A stretch of DNA of 64,000 nt from Agrobacterium sp. RAC06 (GCF_001713475.1 NZ_CP016499.1:2356001-2420000), one strand, 5' to 3'; counted from the stretch's first letter, positions 40,298-48,902 are shown. The notes: generated by a model from the letters alone, not told the origin. Numbers and translations are program-made.

Positions 40298-40966
40298 ATG
40301 CTTTCGCATGACAGCATATGGGCCGCGATCGATCGGCTGGCGGAGCAGCATTCGCTGACGCCTTCAGGTCTTGCGCGCCGTGCTGGGCTCGACCCCACCT
40401 CCTTCAACAAGTCCAAGCGTGTCGGTGCTGATGGCCGGATGCGCTGGCCCTCGACCGAATCCATCGCCAAGGTGCTGGAAGCGACCGGCGCCAGTCTTGA
40501 CCAGTTCATGCGCTATGTCTCGCCAGACGCCTTGCGCGGCAGCCCGCTGCCGCAGGGGACATTTCCGCCGCAGGCAAGCTCGATCCCCCTGCTCGGCATG
40601 GCCCAGGCAGGTGCCGGCGGATTTTTCGACGATGGCGGCTTCCCTGCCGGCCAGGGCTGGGATCTCGTCGAGTTCCCGGCGGCGCCCGGCCGCAACAACG
40701 GCGTCTACGCGCTGGAGGTCCAGGGCGAGAGCATGAAGCCGCTCTACCGCGACGGCGACATCCTGATCGTCGAGCCGGGTGCGCAAGTCCGCCGCGGTGA
40801 CCGCGTCGTGGTGAAGACCCGCGAGGGCGAAGTCATGGCGAAGATCCTCGCACGGCAGAGCGCAAAATCGATCGAGCTGCAATCCCTCAATCCGGATCAC
40901 CCTCCGCGCATGCTGGACATGGGCGATGTCGAATGGGTGGCGCGGATCATCTGGGCGAGCCAATAG
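40298..40966 (+). CDS. XRE-like / S24 (LexA-CI type) transcriptional regulator
   Basis: 222 residues. An N-terminal helix-turn-helix (about 5-65: AIDRLAEQHSLTPSGLARRAG) is joined to an S24 peptidase domain. The catalytic dyad is S145 in VQGESMKP and K182 in EVMAKIL; the spacing of 37 equals that of E. coli LexA (119/156). A possible Ala-Gly cleavage site lies in GMAQAGAGG near 104-105. The ATG at 40298 follows AGAGG. An AT-rich pocket (40194-40245) upstream may hold the promoter. The SNase-like gene begins 13 bases downstream. No phage genes are nearby. Confidence 0.86.
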   Translation: MLSHDSIWAAIDRLAEQHSLTPSGLARRAGLDPTSFNKSKRVGADGRMRWPSTESIAKVLEATGASLDQFMRYVSPDALRGSPLPQGTFPPQASSIPLLGMAQAGAGGFFDDGGFPAGQGWDLVEFPAAPGRNNGVYALEVQGESMKPLYRDGDILIVEPGAQVRRGDRVVVKTREGEVMAKILARQSAKSIELQSLNPDHPPRMLDMGDVEWVARIIWASQ

Positions 40967-40978
40967 GAAAACGCGCCT

Positions 40979-41710
40979 ATGCGACGGATCAGCACCTTCA
41001 TCGCCGGCGCGATCGGGCTCCTCCTGTGGGCCTATCTCGTCATGACGGCCGGAGCGACGCTCCGCGAAGATCCTGTCGATTACAATATCGAGGATTTGGA
41101 CGTGCCGGATCCGTCGGAGCTCGACCTGCCCGATGTCGGCTTCCTTCAGGATGACACGACCGGACAACCGACAGTGATGGAAGCCAGACGGCAGGTGCGC
41201 AGCATCGAACCGGATGCCTTCGGATCGCCGGCCTTTGCCGACGCGCAAGACCTCGAACGGGTTGCGGCGCGCGCACCGTTGTCCAACGCCGCCGAGCGCA
41301 CCAAACCGAAAGTGGTTCTGCTGCATCGGCCGTCGAGCCTCGCTGCCGGGGTCGTCGCCTTCGGACCGGATCAGCGCGTACGCCTGGCTGATCTGATCGA
41401 GACGCCTGTGGACCGCAGCTGCACCACGGCGGAGGGCGACGTCTGGCCCTGTGGCGCCATGGCACGCACGCAGCAACGCCAGTTCCTGCGAAACCGGTCG
41501 CTCACCTGTGAAACAACCGCAACAGCATGGCAGGGCGAGATCCGCACACGATGCTGGGTGGGCGTCCAGGATGTTTCGTCCTGGCTTGCAAAATACGGAT
41601 GGGCAGAGGCGGAGGCGGGCTCCGCACTTGCCGACCTGACCGAGGAAGCCCGTGCCGCAAGACGCGGGCTTTTTGGTGAGCCCGCACAACGGGCCGGCGC
41701 GCTCCCTTGA
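40979..41710 (+). CDS. membrane-anchored SNase-like (thermonuclease fold) protein
   Basis: 243 residues with an N-terminal membrane anchor or signal (TFIAGAIGLLLWAYLVMTAGA), an acidic proline-rich linker, and a C-terminal OB-fold resembling staphylococcal nuclease: VRLADLIETPVDRSC, WPCGAMARTQQRQFL, and WLAKYGWAEAE with EEARAARRGLFG. Arg and Glu residues of the classic active site are only partly recognisable, so nuclease activity is uncertain. Located 13 bases after the S24 regulator, probably in one operon. Confidence 0.75.
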   Translation: MRRISTFIAGAIGLLLWAYLVMTAGATLREDPVDYNIEDLDVPDPSELDLPDVGFLQDDTTGQPTVMEARRQVRSIEPDAFGSPAFADAQDLERVAARAPLSNAAERTKPKVVLLHRPSSLAAGVVAFGPDQRVRLADLIETPVDRSCTTAEGDVWPCGAMARTQQRQFLRNRSLTCETTATAWQGEIRTRCWVGVQDVSSWLAKYGWAEAEAGSALADLTEEARAARRGLFGEPAQRAGALP

Positions 41711-41764
41711 AACGCCTGGCCGCCCCTCCTACTCTTTGCCCACATCAACTGGAAAGCCTCATAC

Positions 41765-42178
41765 ATGAACAAGCCCGTATCCCCGGAAGAAGCCCTGATC
41801 TTCGTCATGGTCATGGCGTCTGCCGTCGACAATGCCATGGCCGAAAAGGAACTTGTGCGCATTGGCCAGCTGATCGATATTCTTCCAGTCTTCGAGAATT
41901 TCGATAAGGAGCGCCTGATCGAGGTATCACAGCGCTGCGCGAGCCTGCTTTCCGGGCCTGAGGGTCTGGACATCGCGCTCGAAACCATTCGCGACGCTCT
42001 GCCGGAATGGCTGCATGAGACCGCCTATGCGCTGGCTGTGGAAATCGTTGCCGTCGACCTGACCCTTCGCGCCGAGGAAATGCGCCTGCTGCAGCTGCTG
42101 CGGGATCGTCTTGCGCTGGACAAGCTCACCTGCGCCGCTCTGGAGCGCAGCGCATCGGCCCGCTATCGCCAGGTCTGA
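41765..42178 (+). CDS. TerB-like (tellurite-resistance fold) protein
   Basis: 137-residue all-helical soluble protein with the TerB-like pattern EEALIFVMVMASAVDNAMAEKELVRIG and a second helical pair ending LRDRLALDKLTCAALE. TerB-like domains bind metal through acidic residues and occur in stress-response complexes. Here there are no other ter genes, so tellurite resistance should not be assumed. It follows the SNase-like gene by 54 bases on the same strand. Confidence 0.75.
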   Translation: MNKPVSPEEALIFVMVMASAVDNAMAEKELVRIGQLIDILPVFENFDKERLIEVSQRCASLLSGPEGLDIALETIRDALPEWLHETAYALAVEIVAVDLTLRAEEMRLLQLLRDRLALDKLTCAALERSASARYRQV

Positions 42179-42183
42179 TCGCC

Positions 42184-43071
42184 TCAGAAAAGCCCGACCG
42201 GGAAATAGCGCAGATAGATTTCTTCCAGCCGCCCGTCCTTCGACAGCGCAGCAAGGGCGCTGTCAAGCGCGGCGGAAAGGGCTGTGTCCTGTCCGCCGAC
42301 CATGAGGGTCATGCCTTCGCCGAGATGGCGCTCCGACAAAAAGGGGCCATCGAGAAAGCCGCAGCAGCCAGCGGCTTCAGGGCTCATCATCCAGAAGGAG
42401 AGTTGCAGGGCATCAGCGAAGACAGCCTCGACCTGGCTTCCCTTCAGCCCGGCCATGAGCGTTCCCTGGTCCTCGAAGGTCGTCGGTGTGATGCCGGGAA
42501 AGAAAGCCTTCAACATGGCTTCGTGCGCTGTATCCTTGACGACGCCAACCTTGCGGCCGGAGAGAGCCTGGGCATCCTGACGAGCAAGGACAACGTCGTT
42601 TCGCCTGAGGAAACGCGCAGGCAACAGAAGATAGGGTCGCGTGAAATTGAACCTTTCGCGCATTTCCTCCGTCACCGCGATGCCCGCCATCACCGCTTCC
42701 CCCTGCCCGCTTTCCAGCGCCGAGGTCAACTGTTCATAAGGCAGAGCCTGGATCTGGCAGCGGGTCTGAAGACCGAGCTCGTCACAGAGCGCGCGCGCAA
42801 GATCGACATGGAAGCCCGTCAGCCGGCCGCTCTGGTCGATGAAATTGAAAGGCGGAAAATCCGTGGTGGTCAGGAAACGCAGCCGAAGCACGCTGCTGAC
42901 ATCCGGCCGCACCAGCCGTTCGCGTGCGTCGAAGAGGACGGGAAGATCGGTTTCCTGAGCCCGCACAGGCGGCGCGGACAGTAGCGCGACAAGAAGAATC
43001 GCGGTGACCCAGGGCCGCAACCCCACAAAATCTAGGGATGTAACTTTTGCGCGCATCTCTATCATCTTCAA
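42184..43071 (-). CDS. periplasmic solute-binding protein, family 3-like
   Basis: 295 residues with a signal peptide (core VTAILLVALLSAPPVRAQ) and an amino-acid-type binding fold: FLTTTDFPPFNFIDQSGRLTGFHVDLARALCDELG, AGIAVTEEMRERFNFTRPYL, and GRKVGVVKDTAHEAML. No ABC permease or ATPase gene is adjacent, so it may serve a distant transporter or act as a sensor. The alternative start at 43056 would shorten the N-terminus by five residues. Confidence 0.85.
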   Translation of the reverse strand: MKMIEMRAKVTSLDFVGLRPWVTAILLVALLSAPPVRAQETDLPVLFDARERLVRPDVSSVLRLRFLTTTDFPPFNFIDQSGRLTGFHVDLARALCDELGLQTRCQIQALPYEQLTSALESGQGEAVMAGIAVTEEMRERFNFTRPYLLLPARFLRRNDVVLARQDAQALSGRKVGVVKDTAHEAMLKAFFPGITPTTFEDQGTLMAGLKGSQVEAVFADALQLSFWMMSPEAAGCCGFLDGPFLSERHLGEGMTLMVGGQDTALSAALDSALAALSKDGRLEEIYLRYFPVGLF

Positions 43072-43214
43072 CCGTGGTCAGGGTGGGGCGTCGTTCAGAC
43101 CGGATGACGTGTAGCAGCTTGGTGTGGACGAGGGAATATGGCCCGCGGATGGTCGCCGCGCGCCCAGGATCAACGCGGGGGCAAGAGCAGCGGAGCGCGG
43201 TAAGCGCAGCCGAT

Positions 43215-45062
43215 ATGGAGAGTCTGAGCCGGCTGAAATGCGAAGCCCGATTGCTGCACGTGCTCGGCATTTCCAAACCGATGATTGCCCGGATGGCGAA
43301 GCGCGCCGCTGTCAACGGGACCTCTGTCGAGGCCGAACTGCTCGCCAGCGGCACCATCGAGGAAGAGGCCTATTTTGCGGGTCTGGCGCGGATGTATGGC
43401 CTGCCCTTCCTGCCGGAAATCGATCCTTCGCTGCTTGTGGACCATGCTTACAGCGACACCCAGCTCGCCGAGCCGCGCATGCTGCGGCTGCACTATAGCG
43501 ACCGGCCGCCGATCGTGGCGATTGCCCCGCACATTCTCAACATGGAGGGCCTCGCAAAACGCTTCGGTCGGAACGGACCGGGCGCCGGCACCCTGGTCGT
43601 GACGACGCCGACCGCCATCCGGCGTGCCAGCTGGAAGGTGGGGGAAAACAGACGCGTAGGCCAGGCCGTCCGCGGACTGTTCGACACGCTCCAGCCGCTT
43701 TCGGCGCGGCTCGTGGTGACCGGTGACCAAGGCTTCGTGGCCGGGGCCGGGCTCTGTCTAATCTGTCTTTTTTCAATTATGGCGCCGATGCTCGCCGCCG
43801 TCATCAGTCACCTCACACTTTCGCTCTTTCATACGGCTGCTCTCCTGCTGCGCATGGCCGTCGTCTCGCATGGGCGACGCCCCCGGGTCTGCGAAGCAAA
43901 GCTCGAGCATGGCAGCGATGTTCTGCCTGTCTACACCGTCATGGTGGCGCTTTATCGGGAGGCCGATGTCGTGCCGCAACTGCTCGCAGCCCTCGACGAG
44001 CTCGAATGGCCGCGCAGTCTCCTGGACGTCAAGCTGGTCTGCGAGGCCGATGATCACGAGACGATCGAGGCGATCCGTCGATCCAATCCCGGCCCTCATG
44101 TCGAGGTGGTGGCCGTGCCGGCCATGGCGCCGCGCACCAAGCCCAAGGCACTCACTTATGCTCTGGCCGGCCCACGCGGGGAGTTCCTCACCATCTACGA
44201 TGCCGAGGATCGGCCACATCCGCAGCAGTTGAGGGAAGCCTATCACGCCTTCCGGCTCGGTCCGCCGGATCTCGCCTGCCTGCAGGCGCCGCTCGTGATC
44301 GGCAATGCCGGCGAAAGCTGGATCAGCGCCATTTTCGCGCTCGAATATTCGGCGCTGTTCCGCAGACTACTGCCAGCCCTCGGCTACTACCGCATGCCAC
44401 TGCCACTCGGCGGCACCTCCAACCATTTCAAGACCGCCCTCCTCAGAGCCAGCGGCGGCTGGGATCCCTACAATGTCACCGAAGATGCGGATCTCGGCAT
44501 GCGTCTCTACAGAATGGGGTATCGATCATCGACCCTGACGCTGCCAACCTACGAGGATGCGCCGACCGATTTCCGGATCTGGCTTGCGCAGCGGACCCGC
44601 TGGTACAAGGGATGGCTGCAGACCTGGCTGGTGCTGATGCGCCAGCCCCTGCGAACCGCGCGCGACATGGGATTTCTGTCCTTTCTCGTCTTTCAGCTCC
44701 TGGTCGGCGGCATGCTGATTGCAGCGCTCAGCCATCCCGGCCTGATCGTCTTCCTCACGCTGCTTGCGGTCTCCCTGATGCAGGTCCCGGTTGCCCAGCC
44801 GAGCCTCTTCACGACGATCTTGCTCGCCATGGACATATTCAACATCCTCGGAAGCTACGCGATCTTCTTCGTGCTCGGCGCGACCCCGATGAGCAAGGGC
44901 GAGAAGGAGGGCGTCGGCTGGAAATGGGCAATGATCCCGGTTTACTGGATGGCCGTGTCGCTGGCGGCCTGGAAGGCCGTGATCGAACTCAGGCTGAGGC
45001 CTTTTCACTGGAACAAGACACCGCATCGCCCCAGTCGAGCCATTTTGCCGGCGTCCGAGTGA
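43215..45062 (+). CDS. family-2 glycosyltransferase with GspE-N-like N-terminal domain
   Basis: 615 residues from the chosen Met at 43215; the frame is open from 43047 and the true start is uncertain because no ribosome-binding site is clear. An N-terminal helical region (about 1-120) resembles the type II secretion GspE/MshE N-domain (ARMAKRAAVNGTSVEAELLASGTIEEEAYFAGLARMYGLPFLP). Membrane helices follow (about 180-220), then the GT2 domain with D329/D332 (YDAEDRPHP), D424/D426 (EDADLG) and Q459-R462-W463 (QRTRW), and four C-terminal membrane helices. This is cellulose/curdlan-synthase-like processive architecture. Product unknown. Confidence 0.83.
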   Translation: MESLSRLKCEARLLHVLGISKPMIARMAKRAAVNGTSVEAELLASGTIEEEAYFAGLARMYGLPFLPEIDPSLLVDHAYSDTQLAEPRMLRLHYSDRPPIVAIAPHILNMEGLAKRFGRNGPGAGTLVVTTPTAIRRASWKVGENRRVGQAVRGLFDTLQPLSARLVVTGDQGFVAGAGLCLICLFSIMAPMLAAVISHLTLSLFHTAALLLRMAVVSHGRRPRVCEAKLEHGSDVLPVYTVMVALYREADVVPQLLAALDELEWPRSLLDVKLVCEADDHETIEAIRRSNPGPHVEVVAVPAMAPRTKPKALTYALAGPRGEFLTIYDAEDRPHPQQLREAYHAFRLGPPDLACLQAPLVIGNAGESWISAIFALEYSALFRRLLPALGYYRMPLPLGGTSNHFKTALLRASGGWDPYNVTEDADLGMRLYRMGYRSSTLTLPTYEDAPTDFRIWLAQRTRWYKGWLQTWLVLMRQPLRTARDMGFLSFLVFQLLVGGMLIAALSHPGLIVFLTLLAVSLMQVPVAQPSLFTTILLAMDIFNILGSYAIFFVLGATPMSKGEKEGVGWKWAMIPVYWMAVSLAAWKAVIELRLRPFHWNKTPHRPSRAILPASE

Positions 45063-45124
45063 TTGCTCGGACGCCATCGGCACCATAGTGTTGAAGCAAC
45101 AAATCCGATCGGGAGACGACGAAC

Positions 45125-45676
45125 ATGGTGACACTGCTCGGCATTTCGGGAAGCCTGCGCAAGGGCTCGCTCAACACGGCTATGATGCAAGCTGCCGCAG
45201 CCTTGCCGGCAGACGGTTACCGGATGGATACAGCCGGCATTCACGGCATACCGCTTTATGACGGCGACCTCGAGGAAGCCGAGGGCATCCCGGCTGCTGT
45301 CACCGCGCTCAAGCAAAAGATCATCGCCGCCGACGGCGTGATCCTGTTTACGCCCGAATACAACAACGGCATCCCCGGCGCCTTCAAGAATGCCATCGAC
45401 TGGCTGTCACGCCCCTCTTCCGACATGGGCAAGGTTTTCGGCAACAAGCCCTTCGCGCTCGTCGGCGCTTCACCCGGCAATTTCGGTACGTTGCTCAGCC
45501 AGAACGCCTGGCTCCCGGTGCTGCACACGCTCGGCTGCCGGACGTTTTCGGAAAAGCGGCTGATGGTGTCGCGGGCCCATACGCTGTTCGACGCCGAGGG
45601 CAAGCTGACGGACGAAGCGACCGCCAAGCGGCTCGGCGACCTGCTGGCAGCGTTTGCGAAGTTTGCGGGGAAATAG
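45125..45676 (+). CDS. NAD(P)H-dependent FMN reductase
   Basis: 183-residue flavodoxin-like oxidoreductase with phosphate-binding GISGSLRKGSLN at 6-17 and PEYNNGIPGAFKNAIDWLSRP, the family signature. Related enzymes reduce FMN, quinones, chromate or azo dyes. A tRNA gene lies just beyond its stop on the other strand. Single-gene transcription is likely. Confidence 0.88.
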   Translation: MVTLLGISGSLRKGSLNTAMMQAAAALPADGYRMDTAGIHGIPLYDGDLEEAEGIPAAVTALKQKIIAADGVILFTPEYNNGIPGAFKNAIDWLSRPSSDMGKVFGNKPFALVGASPGNFGTLLSQNAWLPVLHTLGCRTFSEKRLMVSRAHTLFDAEGKLTDEATAKRLGDLLAAFAKFAGK

Positions 45677-45687
45677 AGAGAAGAAGC

Positions 45688-45761
45688 TGGAGCGGGTGAA
45701 GGGAATCGAACCCTCGTATTCAGCTTGGGAAGCTGCTGCTCTACCATTGAGCTACACCCGC
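45688..45761 (-). tRNA. tRNA-Gly (anticodon CCC)
   Basis: The minus strand folds into a 74-base cloverleaf: acceptor GCGGGTG pairs with CACCCGC, the D-arm reads GCTC-AATGGTA-GAGC, the anticodon arm is CAGC-TTCCCAA-GCTG giving CCC, and the T-arm contains GGTTCGATTCC. The 3' CCA is encoded (45688-45690). Confidence 0.95.
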
Positions 45762-45843
45762 GCGCGGTCTGACGAATCCAACAGTTCGGCCGCAGTGTCA
45801 AGCCGGATGGAATACAAAGGGGGGCGGTGATGCCCCTCTTTCG

Positions 45844-46941
45844 TCAGGGCAAACGGAAGTGTTTCGACAGCTTCAAGCCCTGCGCCTGATAGTTGGAGCC
45901 GAGCCCAGTGCCGTAGAGCCCTTCCGGGCGCTCCTGCATATGCTCGTAGACCAGGCGGCCGATGACCTGGCCGTGCTCGAGGATGAAGGGCACTTCGTGG
46001 CTGCGGACTTCCAGAACCGCGCGACTGCCTGAGCCGCCGGCCGGCGCATGGCCGAAGCCCGGATCAAAGAAGCCGGCGTAATGCACGCGGAACTCGCCGA
46101 CCAAGGGGTCGTAGGGTGTCATTTCGGCGGCATAGAGCGGCGGCACATGCACGGCCTCGTTCGAGACCAGGATGTAAAACTCGTCCGGATCGAGGATCAG
46201 TTCGTCGCGGCCGCGGCTGTAGAGTGGCTCCCAGAAATCCAGCACCTCGTGGGCGCCTTTGAGATCAACATCGATGACCGAGGTGTGGTGCTTGCCGCGA
46301 TAGCCGATCAGGCCTTGCGGCCCCGATCCCTTCAGATCGATCGACAGCGCAATGCCACCGCCCGAGACATTCGGCATGTCGCTCGCCACCAGCGTCTCGG
46401 CCTTGTGCAGGTCGAAGAGTTCGGCCTCGCCGAGCAGCGCATGGCCGGTGCGGAAACGTATCTGCGACAGGCGCGAACCACGGCGTACGATGATCGGGAA
46501 GGTGCGCGGCGAGATTTCGAGATAGAGCTGACCCTTGTAGCCGGCCGGCACCTTGTCGAATTCCTGGGCGTAATCGACCATCACCCGGGTGAAGATGTCG
46601 AGGCGGCCGGTCGAGCTCTTCGGATTGGCGGAAGCCGAGATCTCCGCCGGCAGGTCAAGGCTTTCCATCAGGGGCACGATGTAGACGCAGCCGGTTTCAA
46701 GCACCGCCCCGTTTTCGAGATCGATCTCGTGCAAGGTCAGGCGTTCCAGCTTCTCGGCAACCGTATGGCCCCTGCCCGGCATGAAGCTGGCGCGCACCCG
46801 GATCGCCTTGCCGCCGAGCCTCAAGTCCAGGCTTGCCGGCTGGATCTGGTCGTGGTCGAGCATGGCTTCGCTGATCAGCTGTCCCTGGCCGAACAAAGCG
46901 CCGATGGCGCGGTCAGCCAGAATGCCGGGTTTACTGGTCAT
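45844..46941 (-). CDS. dcd: double-domain 2'-deoxycytidine 5'-triphosphate deaminase
   Basis: Converts dCTP to dUTP for thymidylate synthesis. 365 residues, about twice the 190-residue E. coli enzyme. Two copies of the trimeric dUTPase-like fold are visible: copy 1 with QPASLDLRLG (34-43), SASANPKSSTGRLD (102-115) and GYKGQLYLEISPR; copy 2 with GIALSIDLKG, HYAGFFDPGFGH (287-298), AVLEVRS and GQVIGRLVYE (324-333). The start at 46941 gives MTSKPGILAD; the open frame continues to 47763 but only as the shadow of metZ. Divergent from metZ. Confidence 0.88.
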   Translation of the reverse strand: MTSKPGILADRAIGALFGQGQLISEAMLDHDQIQPASLDLRLGGKAIRVRASFMPGRGHTVAEKLERLTLHEIDLENGAVLETGCVYIVPLMESLDLPAEISASANPKSSTGRLDIFTRVMVDYAQEFDKVPAGYKGQLYLEISPRTFPIIVRRGSRLSQIRFRTGHALLGEAELFDLHKAETLVASDMPNVSGGGIALSIDLKGSGPQGLIGYRGKHHTSVIDVDLKGAHEVLDFWEPLYSRGRDELILDPDEFYILVSNEAVHVPPLYAAEMTPYDPLVGEFRVHYAGFFDPGFGHAPAGGSGSRAVLEVRSHEVPFILEHGQVIGRLVYEHMQERPEGLYGTGLGSNYQAQGLKLSKHFRLP

Positions 46942-46984
46942 TTTCTCTATCCTGTTTGGGCTCGACAAAACCAAAGCCCACCAA

Positions 46985-47013
46985 TTGACGCAAGGCCCGC
47001 GAAGGCGTAATTG
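46985..47013 (+). promoter_or_regulatory. candidate sigma-70 promoter for metZ
   Basis: TTGACG (46985-46990), 17 bases, then TAATTG (47008-47013). Transcription would start near 47020, just before the riboswitch aptamer, which supports the call. Confidence 0.55.
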
Positions 47014-47020
47014 CTGCCTT

Positions 47021-47077
47021 ATCCCGTGGTGATTTGGCCGGTCGGCTTGCAGCCACGTTAAACAAGTGGCTAAATAG
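47021..47077 (+). ncRNA. SAM-II riboswitch aptamer
   Basis: The sequence follows the alphaproteobacterial SAM-II consensus: CGTGGTGATTTGGCCGG, then CTTGCAGCCACG (CGTGG at 47025-47029 pairs with CCACG at 47053-47057), the A-rich TTAAACAAG, and the pseudoknot strand GTGGCTAAA. It lies about 63 bases before metZ and should sense S-adenosylmethionine to lower methionine synthesis. Confidence 0.9.
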
Positions 47078-47120
47078 ACCGGGTTTACGAAACCGGTCCG
47101 TTCACGCGACCGGTTTTTTT
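47077..47120 (+). terminator. metZ leader expression platform: alternative hairpins with T-run
   Basis: Hairpin 1 pairs 47077-47086 with 47090-47098 (one bulged G). Hairpin 2 pairs ACCGGTC (47092-47098) with GACCGGT (47108-47114) and is followed by TTTTTT, giving an intrinsic terminator. Both use 47092-47098, so they exclude each other. Confidence 0.65.
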
Positions 47121-47139
47121 GTGTTCGAAAGGCACGTGC

Positions 47140-48318
47140 ATGAGCAAGAACTGGCGCCCGGCCACCACCCTCGTCCATGGCGGCACGCTGCGCTCTCCTT
47201 ATGGCGAGACGTCTGAAGCGATCTTCCTCACCCAGGGCTTTGTCTATGAAAGCTCGGAAGCGGCAGAAGCCCGCTTCAAGGGCGAGAACGACGGCTATAT
47301 CTACGCCCGCTATGGCAGCCCGACCAATGACATGTTCGAAAAGCGCATGTGCATGATGGAAGGCGCCGAGGATGCGCGTGCGATGGCGTCGGGTATGGCG
47401 GCCGTTGCTGCTGCCGTGCTCTGCCAGGTCAAGGCCGGCGACCATATCGTGGCCGCACGCGCCCTGTTCGGCTCCTGCCGCTATGTCGTCGAGACGCTGG
47501 CGCCGCGCTACGGCGTCGAGTGCACCCTGGTCGATGGTCGCGACCTTGCAAATTGGGAAGCGGCGATCCGTCCAAACACCAAGGTAATGTTCCTCGAAAG
47601 CCCGACCAATCCGACGCTCGAAGTGATCGACGTCGCAGGCGTTGCCAAGCTCGCCGATCAGATCGGCGCGAAGCTGATCGTCGACAACGTCTTTGCGACG
47701 CCGCTCTTCCAGAAGCCGCTGGAACTCGGCGCGCATGTCGTCGTCTATTCGGCGACCAAGCATATCGACGGTCAGGGCCGGTGCCTTGGTGGCGTCGTCT
47801 TGTCGTCGAAGGAATGGATCAACGAGAACCTACACGACTATTTCCGCCACACGGGCCCCGCCATGTCACCGTTCAACGCCTGGACGCTGCTTAAGGGCAT
47901 GGAAACGCTGCCGCTGCGGGTGAAGCAGCAGACGACAAGTGCGGCTGCGATTGCCGATTTCCTGGCGGAACAGAGTGCCGTTGCCAAGGTCATCTATCCC
48001 GGTCGCAAGGACCACCCCCAGGCCGACATCATCGCAAAGCAGATGACAGGCGGCTCAACGCTGGTCTGCTTCGAGCTGAAGGGCGGGAAGGAAGCCGCTT
48101 TCAAGCTTCAGAACGCCATGGAGATCGTCAAGATCTCCAACAATCTCGGAGATGCGAAGAGCCTGATCACCCATCCGGCGACGACGACGCACAAGAACCT
48201 TTCCGACGAGGCCCGGGCAGAGCTCGGAATTTCGGGGGGTACGGTTCGCTTCTCCTGCGGGATCGAGGATACGCAGGACCTGCTGGATGACTTCGCACGG
48301 GCACTCAAGGCAGTCTGA
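47140..48318 (+). CDS. metZ: O-succinylhomoserine sulfhydrylase
   Basis: PLP enzyme that makes homocysteine directly from O-succinylhomoserine and sulfide. 392 residues, Cys/Met-metabolism family: YxRYGSPTNDMFE near 50-62, GMAAVAAAV, LESPTNPTLEVIDV, DNVFATP and the Schiff-base lysine K207 (YSATKHIDGQGR). The ATG at 47140 follows AAAGG by seven bases; a GTG at 47119 falls inside the terminator T-run region and is unlikely. Expression is predicted to be SAM-controlled through the SAM-II leader. apaG follows on the same strand. Confidence 0.94.
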   Translation: MSKNWRPATTLVHGGTLRSPYGETSEAIFLTQGFVYESSEAAEARFKGENDGYIYARYGSPTNDMFEKRMCMMEGAEDARAMASGMAAVAAAVLCQVKAGDHIVAARALFGSCRYVVETLAPRYGVECTLVDGRDLANWEAAIRPNTKVMFLESPTNPTLEVIDVAGVAKLADQIGAKLIVDNVFATPLFQKPLELGAHVVVYSATKHIDGQGRCLGGVVLSSKEWINENLHDYFRHTGPAMSPFNAWTLLKGMETLPLRVKQQTTSAAAIADFLAEQSAVAKVIYPGRKDHPQADIIAKQMTGGSTLVCFELKGGKEAAFKLQNAMEIVKISNNLGDAKSLITHPATTTHKNLSDEARAELGISGGTVRFSCGIEDTQDLLDDFARALKAV

Positions 48319-48509
48319 ACGCAACGCCCGCGATCATGTACGCAAATATTTCAGCCGCGACAGGCGTTGCGGCTGGAGCATTGGCCTTGACGTAAGCAGT
48401 TGCGTCGTTATCCCTTCAAAAGGCATGGTGTTTGTGTGTCGCCCTTGCTGCCGCCACAATGAGCGCCATCTCTATCACTGTTGATGACAAGCTTTCTCAG
48501 GGTCCAGGC

Positions 48510-48902
48510 ATGTATCGCGCGCTGACACGGGACATAGAGGTTCTGGTCGAACCTTACTATCTCGAGGAACAGTCGGACCCCGATGACAGCCGCTATGTCT
48601 GGGCCTACCGGATCGTGATCTCCAATCGCTCGGGAAAACCCGTGCGGCTGACCCATCGTTACTGGCACATTACCGACCAGAACGGTCAGGTTGACGAAGT
48701 CAGCGGCCCGGGCGTTGTTGGCGAACAGCCGCGCCTTAATCCTGGCGATACCTACGAATACTCGTCCGGCTGCCCACTCGATACGCCCTCCGGCATGATG
48801 TACGGCACCTACCGCATGGAAACCGACGACGGAGAGGCCTTCGACGTCGAGATCCCGGCATTTTCCCTCGACAGCCCAGGCATGGTCCGCACCCTCAATT
48901 GA
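48510..48902 (+). CDS. apaG: ApaG-family protein
   Basis: 130 residues, the usual ApaG length, from ATG 48510 ([20 protein letters not shown]); the frame opens earlier at 48432 but without family sequence. The Ig-like fold shows [54 protein letters not shown] and MYGTYRM. ApaG has been linked to Co2+/Mg2+ efflux and Ap4A levels; the biochemical activity is unsettled. It often follows metZ in rhizobia. Between the two genes lies a hairpin (CAGCCGC/GCGGCTG, 48352-48375) without a T-run. Confidence 0.92.
   Translation: MYRALTRDIEVLVEPYYLEEQSDPDDSRYVWAYRIVISNRSGKPVRLTHRYWHITDQNGQVDEVSGPGVVGEQPRLNPGDTYEYSSGCPLDTPSGMMYGTYRMETDDGEAFDVEIPAFSLDSPGMVRTLN

Noticed and set aside
40298..40966. S24 regulator as evidence of a prophage
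   Set aside because: No integrase, structural or lysis genes nearby; composition and neighbours are chromosomal.
41765..42178. TerB-like gene as a tellurite resistance operon
   Set aside because: No terA, terC, terD or terZ homologue is adjacent, so only the fold is supported.
46942..47763. Upstream extension of the dCTP deaminase frame to 639 residues
   Set aside because: The extension crosses the SAM-II riboswitch and metZ on the opposite strand; family N-terminus begins at 46941.
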